From the NCBI GenBank assembly GCA_001507935.1, contig LGET01000070.1:1-7652 (forward strand): a stretch of 7,652 nt of DNA, given 5' to 3'. Numbering within the stretch: position 1 is the stretch's first letter; each line of letters opens with the position of its first letter. The notes below the pieces were generated by a model. It did not search any database. It was not told the origin of the DNA and saw nothing but the letters and a program-made list of their open reading frames with translations. Below are positions 1 through 6,910 of the stretch, piece by piece. This DNA comes from Thermococcales archaeon 44_46. Lineage in GTDB: Archaea; Methanobacteriota_B; Thermococci; Thermococcales; Thermococcaceae. The translations under genes and the position numbers were made by a program.

Positions 1-393
1 GAGCAGATAACCTCCGTCCTGCAGATGGCAAATTCAATAGAGGACATCTCAAACGCCGCTGGAGACCTTGCAAAGATGGTTCTTGAGGGAGTTGAACTTC
101 ATCCAGTTATTACAGAGGCAATTATGGAAAGCGAGGAAGTAATAGCAAAAATCCCTGTCTCCGGGGATTCTGTTATTGTTGGAAAAACACTCGGAGAACT
201 TAATCTTGCCACCAACACCGGTGTCTGGGTAATAGCGGTAAAGAGAGGCAAAAGGTGGATTTTTGCTCCCGACAAGGACTTCAAGATAAAGCCCGGGGAC
301 ATTTTGATAGGGAGGGGAACGCATACGTCGGTTGAGCACCTCAAAGAGATTGCGAGGGGAGTTATTAGGGTGGTTGGCGATGAAAGAGCTTGA
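1..393 (+). CDS. PhoU / TrkA-C (RCK_C) domain regulatory protein, 3' part only
   Basis: The frame is open from the first base (E-Q-I-T-S-V-L-Q before the first in-window Met), so this is the C-terminal 130 codons of a gene starting outside the window. The ATG at 25 has no Shine-Dalgarno and sits inside a helix, so it is internal. The visible part starts with the last helices of a PhoU-like helical domain (AKMVLEGVELHP) followed by a TrkA-C/RCK_C domain (roughly from IPVSGDSVIVGKTL to GDILIGRG). RCK_C domains bind ligands in potassium channels and transporters, so a role in regulating cation transport is inferred from the family; the ligand is unknown. The same architecture and many identical positions recur in the next gene (for example HP.I, TGVWVIAVKRG versus VGVRVIAIKRG, GDILI), so the two are tandem paralogs. 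Its last 14 bases overlap the next start, implying co-transcription. Confidence 0.85.
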   Translation, partial: EQITSVLQMANSIEDISNAAGDLAKMVLEGVELHPVITEAIMESEEVIAKIPVSGDSVIVGKTLGELNLATNTGVWVIAVKRGKRWIFAPDKDFKIKPGDILIGRGTHTSVEHLKEIARGVIRVVGDERA

Positions 394-976
394 GGAGATA
401 AGAGGCTGTTTAATAGAGATGAAAAACCTCTCTTCGCTAATGGTTGACCTTGCTTTTTCCGCCGTCATGTACGACAGCGAGGACATAGCTGATGAGGTTT
501 ATATCCTAGAAGAAAAAATGGACGAGCTTACGTTAAAGGTGAAAAAGCTTGCTTTGAGGGCCGCTAAGCATGAAGAAAATCCCGAGACACTCTTAAGTAT
601 AATTGAGATGGCCACAATAAACGAGCAGATAAGCGATTCTGCCTATGAAATAGCCGATCTTGTTCTCAGGGACGTTGAGCCACACCCCATAATAAGGAAA
701 ATAATGCACGATGTTGATGAAGAAATAGGGCGCATAAAGGTTAACAGGGGATCAATACTAATAGGACAATCCCTCAAACAGCTCAAGCTTCCGACTAAAG
801 TGGGTGTGAGAGTGATAGCGATAAAGCGGGGAGGGAAATACATTTATAACCCCTCCAAGGACGAGAAAATCGAAGAGGGGGACATATTAATAGCTGTAGG
901 TTCAGGAATTGATCGCCTGAGGGAGCTTTCCAATGAAAAAGGGGAGGAAGGAGAGTTCATAGAAGAAGAGGAATAG
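380..976 (+). CDS. PhoU domain + TrkA-C (RCK_C) domain protein, full length
   Basis: 198 residues. Residues 1-95 form a PhoU-like all-helical domain rich in acidic positions (EEIRGCLIEMKN, DSEDIADEVYILEEKMDEL). Residues about 110-185 form a TrkA-C/RCK_C domain (GSILIGQSLKQLKLPTKVG, GDILIAVGSG), ending in an acidic tail EGEFIEEEE. No membrane segment is present, so it should be cytosolic and act as a regulatory subunit, probably of a cation transporter or channel; that role is inferred from the domains. I chose the ATG at 380 because GGTGG lies just upstream and it begins the PhoU helix. The alternative TTG at 332 would add 16 residues encoded inside the upstream gene and has no good ribosome site. 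The overlap with the upstream paralog suggests translational coupling and perhaps a hetero-oligomer. Confidence 0.87.
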   Translation: MKELEEIRGCLIEMKNLSSLMVDLAFSAVMYDSEDIADEVYILEEKMDELTLKVKKLALRAAKHEENPETLLSIIEMATINEQISDSAYEIADLVLRDVEPHPIIRKIMHDVDEEIGRIKVNRGSILIGQSLKQLKLPTKVGVRVIAIKRGGKYIYNPSKDEKIEEGDILIAVGSGIDRLRELSNEKGEEGEFIEEEE

Positions 977-984
977 TTATAAAC
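976..984 (+). promoter_or_regulatory. Candidate TATA box for the gene at 1017
   Basis: GTTATAAAC immediately after the upstream stop codon resembles the archaeal box A, preceded by purine-rich sequence (GAAGAAGAGGAA) that could serve as a BRE. A start about 25 bases downstream (near 1003-1006) would give a short leader just containing the GGAGGA ribosome site at 1005-1010. Inferred from spacing only. Confidence 0.45.
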
Positions 985-1000
985 TCCTTTTTGAAAGGAG
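984..1000. repeat. Perfect 7+7 palindrome with 3-base centre (CTCCTTT-TTG-AAAGGAG)
   Basis: An exact inverted repeat lies in the 40 bases between two genes, directly after the candidate TATA box and before the expected transcription start of the gene at 1017. In archaea a repressor bound here would block RNA polymerase recruitment. In read-through RNA from upstream it could form a short hairpin. The repeat itself is certain; its function is not. Confidence 0.6.
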
Positions 1001-1016
1001 AAATGGAGGATTTGAA

Positions 1017-1487
1017 ATGAAAGTTGAAGGATTTGTTGCAAGTTTGAAGGATGCCGAAACAATCGAGGAGCTCTTTGACATACTTGAAAAGAAGGGCGCA
1101 CCGGTTATAGAGTTTGATGGACAGAAGACTCTCGTAGTTGTTGAAGGGGACTTTGAGGGAAAGCCGTTTTGGACTGAAATAAACGGTAAAAAGGCTAACT
1201 TTGCCCTTGGAGATGCAATGTTGAACTCTGCGAGCTTCCCCTTCAAGTGTAAGAAGCCCTACACCGGTGGAAATGCCATATTCGTGAACTTCGAAAACAT
1301 AGAGAGTGAGGAATTCCTTGTTGCTTATAGGTCAGAAGATACAATAAGGGCGTTTCATGTGAAAGGTAGTGATGTTAAAAAAATAGACGAGAAAAAATAC
1401 AAAGAGCTTATTGCCAAAATGCCCGAGTTCAAAGTTAAGGGCTTCTCTGAAGAGCAGATGGACATGATGGGTGCCTTCTTCGGCTAA
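1017..1487 (+). CDS. Conserved-looking hypothetical protein, 156 aa, family not recognised
   Basis: I do not recognise this family. The start is supported by a GGAGGA ribosome site at 1005-1010, six bases before the ATG. The protein is small, soluble-looking, charged and mixed alpha/beta: an N-terminal helix pattern (residues 13-26), alternating beta-like stretches (LVVVEGDF, AIFVNF, EFLVAY), and a C-terminal lysine-rich segment ending in FSEEQMDMMGAFFG. It has one cysteine (C78), no signal peptide and no membrane helix. Base composition and codon use resemble its neighbours, so transfer is not suggested. It probably has its own promoter just downstream of the PhoU/TrkA-C gene, though read-through from that operon is possible. 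Its stop codon overlaps the stop of the convergent phosphoesterase by four bases (1484-1487). Confidence 0.8.
   Translation: MKVEGFVASLKDAETIEELFDILEKKGAPVIEFDGQKTLVVVEGDFEGKPFWTEINGKKANFALGDAMLNSASFPFKCKKPYTGGNAIFVNFENIESEEFLVAYRSEDTIRAFHVKGSDVKKIDEKKYKELIAKMPEFKVKGFSEEQMDMMGAFFG
1377..1397 (-). terminator. Two T-runs on the minus strand, possible terminator of the phosphoesterase operon
   Basis: On the minus strand a T6 run (1397-1392) and a T7 run (1383-1377) occur about 90-105 bases after the phosphoesterase stop. They are the first strong oligo-T signals met by transcripts of the minus-strand block. They lie inside the convergent gene, where they encode lysines (VKKID, DEKKYK), so the signal may be incidental. 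Confidence 0.35.
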
Positions 1488-2995
1488 GCCCACGGCACTT
1501 TTGTTTTTATTTTCCATATCCCGAGAAGTTTTCTTGAGCCCCAAGTCGCCTGTATTTCAAATGCCGCTATCATGTCTTCATAGATGTCTATTAAGTTGAA
1601 GGAGTTTCCAAATGGGTTTCTATGGAGCTCCCAGCTTATCGAGCCTGCGTTTATTATTGGGGTTTCCTCAACTTTTATTCCAAGCGTATTGCCACCGTGA
1701 CCGGTTAAAACTAACTCTGCCTTTTCTTCTGTCAGTATTTTCAAAACGTTGCCACCATCTTCCAGAAATCCTATCTCTCTGCTTCTGGGTATCGGAATTA
1801 TATTGTGGTGCATTACAACAACCTTAAACTTATCTTCGTGCTCTCTCAGATGCTGCTTCAAAATCTTCTGACCTATTCTTCCAACCACACCTATAGGAGT
1901 CTCATATTGGGCTGAGATTATCAGGATGAAGGCAAAACTGTCCATTTCCAGAATTTTTGGTTCTCCAAAATATTCTCTGAAGAGCTCGTAGCCGAGGTAA
2001 GTGATGTCGTTGTGGCCCGGCACTATAATCTTCTCCGGCTTAATTTTTTCCCAGAACTCGTAGGCCTTTGCATAATAACGCTCTGTTCCAACATCTACCA
2101 CGTCTCCGCAGTGGATAACTAAGTCGGGCTTATATTTTTCGTTGATGGCTTTAATTGCGTTTTTCAAAATTCTCTCCCTGAAATAAACCCTGTCTGATAC
2201 ATTACTCTCGCTCATCTGGACGATTCTTAGCAGCCTTCTTTTCTTTGGAACGAAAATCCTCTGCTTTTTGATTTTGAATTCCCTTCTTGCGATTTCTCCC
2301 GTCACTCGCTTTATGCTTACCGAGATTTTTCCATCTTCCTTGATTTTAATTATGTTGTAGCTGTTTACGTCGCCTTTTCTGGTCTTTCTGCAGGAGGTGC
2401 AACCAGCGTTTGCCACTATGAGCCCTTCAACTTTGTAGATGTTGGGTACGTGTTTGTGGCCGCAGATATAGAGGTTGACTTCATGCTTTAAAAGCAAGTC
2501 TAAAACATCTCCAGCATTGAACAAGACGTTCCTTTCCCTCCCCGTGTCTGGTAGAGGGACTAAATGGTGGTGGGAGGCAACAATCTTGAACTTTTTGTGG
2601 GAATACTCCTCCAGCTTTTCTTTAAGCCACTGGAACTTGTATCCGCCTATCCTTCCATCGCTTAGGTCCGGTATCGTGGAATCAACCCATATAATGACGA
2701 GGTCGTCCTTCTCATAAACGCCATTTAGCGGCCCTATATACTTCTCAAATAGCTCATAGCCGACGTTTCTTGCATCATGGTTTCCGGGAACAACTATTAG
2801 GGGCTTCTGGATTTTTTTCAACTCATAGCTTGCTCTCTCGTATTCTTCTTTCAACCCTTCATTTGTCACGTCCCCCGTGTGAACAACTATATCATAGTCG
2901 AGCGTGTTGATTTCGTTGGCTATTAAATCGTAGGCGTACCCCTTGTAGGCTTCACCGCTGGTTATGTGGGTGTCGCTTATGTGAGCTATTTTCAT
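1484..2995 (-). CDS. Double-domain calcineurin-like metallophosphoesterase, second domain degenerate
   Basis: 503 residues from the chosen start, about twice a single metallophosphoesterase domain. The N-terminal half has every family motif: D8-x-H10, G41-D42, G71-N-H-D74, H142/H143, and G179-H-x-H182, so it should bind two metals and hydrolyse a phosphate ester; the substrate is unknown. The C-terminal half (about 255-503) repeats the fold with altered motifs: QMSESN instead of HISDTH, CGD298 kept, GHND (327-330) instead of GNHD, MHH kept, and GHGG (432-435) instead of GHxH. The half looks inactive or regulatory. No signal peptide or membrane helix is visible. The start is ambiguous: GTG 3004, ATG 3001 (overlaps the CBS stop as TGATG) or ATG 2995. 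I prefer 2995 because GTGAT lies four bases upstream and the protein then begins MKIAHISDTH, as is usual in the family. It is coupled to the CBS gene and overlaps the convergent gene by four bases. Confidence 0.88.
   Translation of the reverse strand: MKIAHISDTHITSGEAYKGYAYDLIANEINTLDYDIVVHTGDVTNEGLKEEYERASYELKKIQKPLIVVPGNHDARNVGYELFEKYIGPLNGVYEKDDLVIIWVDSTIPDLSDGRIGGYKFQWLKEKLEEYSHKKFKIVASHHHLVPLPDTGRERNVLFNAGDVLDLLLKHEVNLYICGHKHVPNIYKVEGLIVANAGCTSCRKTRKGDVNSYNIIKIKEDGKISVSIKRVTGEIARREFKIKKQRIFVPKKRRLLRIVQMSESNVSDRVYFRERILKNAIKAINEKYKPDLVIHCGDVVDVGTERYYAKAYEFWEKIKPEKIIVPGHNDITYLGYELFREYFGEPKILEMDSFAFILIISAQYETPIGVVGRIGQKILKQHLREHEDKFKVVVMHHNIIPIPRSREIGFLEDGGNVLKILTEEKAELVLTGHGGNTLGIKVEETPIINAGSISWELHRNPFGNSFNLIDIYEDMIAAFEIQATWGSRKLLGIWKIKTKVPWA
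1499..1513 (+). terminator. T-rich tract, likely terminator of the 1017-1487 gene
   Basis: TTTTGTTTTTATTTT follows the stop codon by 11 bases. Archaeal RNA polymerase terminates at oligo-T on the non-template strand without needing a hairpin. The tract lies inside the C-terminal coding end of the convergent phosphoesterase gene, where it encodes Lys/Ile-rich residues, so it may be partly a coding by-product. Confidence 0.45.
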
Positions 2996-3000
2996 TTCCA

Positions 3001-3411
3001 TCACTCTGCCGCTATCGACGTTTCGAGCTTTCTTCTGCTTGCCTCAAGCAGATCGCTCAGCGTAAAAATCCCCACTACTTTTCCTTCTTCTCTGATCAGT
3101 ATGTGTTTTATCCTCTTTGCCGCCATAATTTTCAAAACTTCTTTTAGGGGAGTGTTGGCGTCTACAGTGATGAGTTCTTTTGTCATAATCTCCTTCACGG
3201 GTGTTGTGTAGGGCAGACCGGGAACGATTACCCTTCTTATAACATCGCTTTTTGTAAAGAAGCCCACTACGCTGTCGTTTTCATCAACAACCACAAGAGA
3301 ACCGATGTCAAACTCTACCATCACCTTGCACGCCTCTTGGACACTATCCTCAGGTCTCACCCCTATGAGCTTCTTCGTCATATAAACTTTAATAGGTGCA
3401 TTTTCATCCAT
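3001..3411 (-). CDS. Tandem CBS-domain protein (Bateman module)
   Basis: 136 residues made almost wholly of two CBS domains: the first about residues 7-60 (VYMTKKLIGVRPEDSV to VVGFFTKSDVIRR), the second about 72-125 (VKEIMTKELITVDANTP to KVVGIFTLSDLLEA). Paired CBS domains bind adenosine nucleotides or related ligands and usually regulate a partner protein; here there is no attached catalytic domain. I chose the ATG at 3411 because a clear GGTGAT lies four bases upstream. The longer version from ATG 3438 adds nine residues (MLRAFAVIP), has no ribosome site, and would start at or before the likely transcription start. The gene's stop touches the start of the phosphoesterase gene, so the CBS protein plausibly senses a nucleotide for, or binds to, that enzyme. 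It lies 61 bases downstream of 2-phosphoglycerate kinase. Confidence 0.87.
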   Translation of the reverse strand: MDENAPIKVYMTKKLIGVRPEDSVQEACKVMVEFDIGSLVVVDENDSVVGFFTKSDVIRRVIVPGLPYTTPVKEIMTKELITVDANTPLKEVLKIMAAKRIKHILIREEGKVVGIFTLSDLLEASRRKLETSIAAE

Positions 3412-3415
3412 TGGA

Positions 3416-3421
3416 ATCACC
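3416..3421 (-). promoter_or_regulatory. Ribosome binding site GGTGAT deciding the CBS gene start
   Basis: On the minus strand GGTGAT sits four bases before ATG 3411 and matches the GGTGAT core complementary to the archaeal 16S rRNA 3' end. No comparable site precedes the upstream in-frame ATG at 3438. Confidence 0.65.
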
Positions 3422-3450
3422 GCAAAAGCTCTCAACATTAATTGGACTCA

Positions 3451-3460
3451 AAAAGATAAA
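3451..3460 (-). promoter_or_regulatory. Candidate TATA box for CBS-phosphoesterase genes (or oligo-T stop after the kinase)
   Basis: The minus strand reads TTTATCTTTT here, within the gap after the 2-phosphoglycerate kinase stop. A start about 25 bases on (near 3430) would give a leader of roughly 19 bases carrying the GGTGAT site. The same T-rich stretch could instead be a weak terminator for the kinase gene. The two readings cannot be separated from sequence alone. Confidence 0.35.
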
Positions 3461-3472
3461 AGAGTTTTGTCC

Positions 3473-4372
3473 TTAAATTGAAAGCTCAATGCCTCTTTCT
3501 TTAAGCCGTTTTGGTATCTCTTCCATGAGATTGTTCATTATTGCATTTACAGACTGTTCGAGCTCGACGTTCTCTATAATCGGAATTCCATGTTCTTTTG
3601 CTTTTTCGATTAAATACTCTTGGATGCGCATTATGTTGTCTATGTTTTTCACGTAGTATTCTGCTGGCCTGAGGCTGTAACGGGCCCTTTCATAGAACCT
3701 TGCTTCGAGTGCCTCAAGGTTTTTTACAGTTATGAGATACATAAAGCTTCTGTCGTTCAGGCTTACATAACCCGGAACAAGGTGGATTCCTTCTATTATC
3801 GTGTTGAAACCCTCTCTATAAGAACGCTCTACAACGGCGTTAATTCCCACTGTTACGTACCTCACTTGGTTCTCAAACCCGTATAGGAGGGGATCCACTC
3901 CCTTTGGCAAATTTCTGAGCTCTTTCCATGCTAAAAACGAGGAAGTGTGGATCGATGGTAGGAGCTCTTTGCTTATTATCTTCCTCATTACCTCTCTGAC
4001 GGTATCAGTCCCTATGATGGTTCTTATTCCAAGCCTAAAGGCCAGCTCTGTTGCTAACGTGGATTTTCCAACCCCTGTTGCTCCTCCAAGGAGGATTATC
4101 ATCGGGTACTTCAGCTTTCTGAGCTCATGCCAGAAAAGGTACCTTCTGGCGGCGTCTTTTAGTCCATGATCCAGGAGCTTCTTATAGGTCATCTTTCGGA
4201 TGTCCTCTTTGGTAATGATCTTTGTCTTTTTTCTCTCGAGTTCCTTTACTATCTCCGCAGCTATTGAGTAGGCAACTCCAACGTCAACACCAGCTGAGGT
4301 TATTGACCTTGTCAGGATGCCTCTTGAAAAGGGCAGCTTGGTGTTTTTCTCAGGGTCAACGACGATTATCAT
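3473..4372 (-). CDS. 2-phosphoglycerate kinase
   Basis: 299 residues. The family phosphorylates 2-phosphoglycerate with ATP to 2,3-diphosphoglycerate, the first step of cDPG synthesis known from methanogens. Residues 1-85 form an N-terminal ATP-cone-like domain (LPFSRGILTRSITSAGVDV, then ITKEDIRKMTYKKLLDHG) typical of the archaeal enzyme. Next come a P-loop at 96-105 (GGATGVGKST, Lys103), the motif GTDTVREVMR near 121-130 with Asp123, and EGIHLVPG at 194-201. The length fits the family. It is cytosolic. The start ATG overlaps the stop of the cDPG synthetase gene (ATGA, 4372-4369), which means coupled translation. That adjacency supports the assignment strongly, since synthetase and kinase catalyse consecutive steps. 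Confidence 0.9.
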   Translation of the reverse strand: MIIVVDPEKNTKLPFSRGILTRSITSAGVDVGVAYSIAAEIVKELERKKTKIITKEDIRKMTYKKLLDHGLKDAARRYLFWHELRKLKYPMIILLGGATGVGKSTLATELAFRLGIRTIIGTDTVREVMRKIISKELLPSIHTSSFLAWKELRNLPKGVDPLLYGFENQVRYVTVGINAVVERSYREGFNTIIEGIHLVPGYVSLNDRSFMYLITVKNLEALEARFYERARYSLRPAEYYVKNIDNIMRIQEYLIEKAKEHGIPIIENVELEQSVNAIMNNLMEEIPKRLKERGIELSI

Positions 4373-5673
4373 CTGACATCCCCTCTGAGTTCTCTTCCGA
4401 TTTTCAGAATCGCTTCCTTCAAGTCCTTACCGTCCATATTCACCGGCTCGTTGTCAAGGTAAATTATTTCTTTTCCGCGCTGGAGGACTTCCTTTGTAAC
4501 CACATCCACAGCCGCTGCCTTAAGCTCCACTATAACCGTATCGTAATCATCAAAGCGCTTTAGATCCTCCCTCAGTTTTGCTCTGTTTGATAGGTTCGGG
4601 CTTTTTCCAACTATCTCCACTCCATAGTTTTCTTCAAGATGCTTTGCCGTCTTCTCAAGCCCTTCTGGAGGTGCGGTCATGACAAGAAGGGCTTTTTTGC
4701 CCCTCACATCTCCCAGAGGCCTCGGCTTGAAGGCCGTTAGATGTATATCTGCTTTTGGGTTTATGTATTTCAAAACTCTCTGGAGCTCTTGAAGCTTCTC
4801 TTTGCTTACCATATCGGCAAGTGTAACCACGATTAAGTCCGCCAATCCCACTCTAAACGGACCGAAATAGCTCCTTATGAACTCAATCCTCTGAGTTGCA
4901 CCAACGACGGTTATGTATTTGTCTGCCTTAACCGCGGGAAAAGTTGCGCCACTTCCCTCGAGTATCACGATATCCCCTTCAAGCTTTTCCGCAAGCTTTA
5001 CTCCCTTGTCAACTATGTCAAAAAAGCTGAAGCCTGCCATTCCGCCCCCACATCTTCTGCATCCAATGGTTAAAACTCTAGCGGTTAGGGCGTCTTCAAA
5101 ATGGTCAGAAGCAGCATGCTTGCCTGACTCCGCAATTTTTACCAGAAACTCGGGAGTTATCTCTATCTTATCTCCCTCAATTATCTCCGGCTCTTCCGGC
5201 CCTCCCCTGCCCATTGTTACTATTATGGGCTTTGCGATTTGTTTTAGAGTTCTTGCAACAAAACCACTTACCGCTGTTTTTCCAACTCTTTTGCCGGTTC
5301 CGAGTATTGTTATGCTCGGTTTGCTTATTTTTAACATCTTCTTGGGGGAGAACTCAAAATCAGCGCCCCTGTATTTTATTCCATGCTTTAGGAGCACTGC
5401 CGCTATTCTAAACCTGTCCTCATAGTTCACCACTGGTTCGTCGCTCAAATCAATAACTTCTTCAATTTTGTTCTCTTTGATAGCTCGCTCTATCTCAATA
5501 AGATAGTCCTCACCAGAATACAGCTTGACACCTATTTTTTTCTCAAGAGACTTAATATCTCCTATCTTTTCCGTACCTCCCAAAAACACGGCACAACATA
5601 CGTCCTTGAGCTGCTTAATAGCCCAAGCCGTTACATCTGGATAGTGCTCCCCGTCAATAAGCACCATTCTCAT
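4369..5673 (-). CDS. cpgS: Cyclic 2,3-diphosphoglycerate synthetase
   Basis: 434 residues. The family closes 2,3-diphosphoglycerate into cyclic 2,3-diphosphoglycerate using ATP; cDPG is a thermoprotective and phosphate-storage compound in some methanogens. The N-terminal 115 residues form a separate domain starting MRMVLIDGEHYPDV, followed by a P-loop-like nucleotide site GTGKRVGKT (125-133), the segment MGRGGPEEPE (154-163), a CxxC pair in GCRRCGGGMAG (C205, C208), and a G-rich stretch LEGSGATFPAV. No membrane helix is seen. The ATG at 5673 is supported by GGTGA at 5682-5678, four bases upstream. A second Met at 5667 is less well placed. It is the first gene of the minus-strand block and is coupled to 2-phosphoglycerate kinase by a 4-base overlap. 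The assignment comes from the overall sequence and the partner gene. Whether this organism accumulates cDPG is not shown. Confidence 0.88.
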   Translation of the reverse strand: MRMVLIDGEHYPDVTAWAIKQLKDVCCAVFLGGTEKIGDIKSLEKKIGVKLYSGEDYLIEIERAIKENKIEEVIDLSDEPVVNYEDRFRIAAVLLKHGIKYRGADFEFSPKKMLKISKPSITILGTGKRVGKTAVSGFVARTLKQIAKPIIVTMGRGGPEEPEIIEGDKIEITPEFLVKIAESGKHAASDHFEDALTARVLTIGCRRCGGGMAGFSFFDIVDKGVKLAEKLEGDIVILEGSGATFPAVKADKYITVVGATQRIEFIRSYFGPFRVGLADLIVVTLADMVSKEKLQELQRVLKYINPKADIHLTAFKPRPLGDVRGKKALLVMTAPPEGLEKTAKHLEENYGVEIVGKSPNLSNRAKLREDLKRFDDYDTVIVELKAAAVDVVTKEVLQRGKEIIYLDNEPVNMDGKDLKEAILKIGRELRGDVR

Positions 5674-5704
5674 TTTCTCACCTTTAAAAGTTTAGGATAG
5701 CTAA

Positions 5705-5713
5705 GTATAAAAT
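5705..5713 (-). promoter_or_regulatory. Promoter TATA box of the cDPG synthetase operon
   Basis: The minus strand reads ATTTTATAC, preceded by the purine-rich AGAAGG as a possible BRE. A start about 26 bases downstream (near 5683) gives a ten-base leader that just contains the AGGTGA ribosome site of the synthetase gene. The consistent geometry makes this one of the better promoter calls here. Confidence 0.6.
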
Positions 5714-5725
5714 CCTTCTGGAGTA

Positions 5726-5760
5726 AGCAAACTGGCTTAACTTTAACACATCTGTTTGCT
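5726..5760. repeat. Inverted repeat AGCAAAC ... GTTTGCT between divergent promoters
   Basis: AGCAAAC at 5726-5732 and its exact complement GTTTGCT at 5754-5760 are separated by 21 bases. The half-site centres are 28 bases apart, between two and three helical turns. The pair lies between the two divergent TATA elements, where a regulator could act on wtpA, the cDPG operon, or both. The repeat is seen; operator function is inferred. Confidence 0.45.
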
Positions 5761-5764
5761 CAAA

Positions 5765-6879
<1,115 letters not shown>

Positions 6880-6880
6880 A

Positions 6881-6898
6881 CTTTTTATCTTTTTCTTC
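6881..6898 (+). terminator. T-rich tract between wtpA and wtpB, possible attenuating terminator
   Basis: CTTTTTATCTTTTTCTTC fills most of the 31-base gap and is followed at once by the AGGTGAG ribosome site of wtpB. Two T5 runs could cause partial termination by archaeal RNA polymerase, giving more wtpA than wtpB RNA. TTTTTATC could alternatively act as a weak TATA element. Confidence 0.35.
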
Positions 6899-6910
6899 AG
6901 AGGTGAGGGT

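Noticed and set aside
49..486. 145-codon minus-strand frame opposite the PhoU/TrkA-C genes
   Set aside because: It spans the overlap of two real plus-strand genes, has no promoter or ribosome site and shows no protein-like pattern.
3167..3173. GTGATGA resembling box C of an archaeal C/D guide RNA
   Set aside because: No CTGA box D or D' at suitable spacing follows, and the site is antisense to the CBS coding region.
3445..3472. Imperfect hairpin GGAC(aaaa)CTC ... GAGTCC on the minus strand after the kinase gene
   Set aside because: The stem needs a four-base bulge and a long T-rich loop, so it is too weak to call a structured terminator. I kept only the T-rich/TATA interpretation.
4222..4563. 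113-codon plus-strand frame over the kinase/synthetase junction
   Set aside because: Antisense to both coupled genes, with low-complexity composition (runs of Gln, Leu and Arg) typical of a shadow frame.
4913..5425. 170-codon plus-strand frame opposite the cDPG synthetase gene
   Set aside because: It is wholly antisense to a well-supported gene, the translation has no recognisable motif, and no ribosome site precedes it. It arises from codon bias of the real gene.
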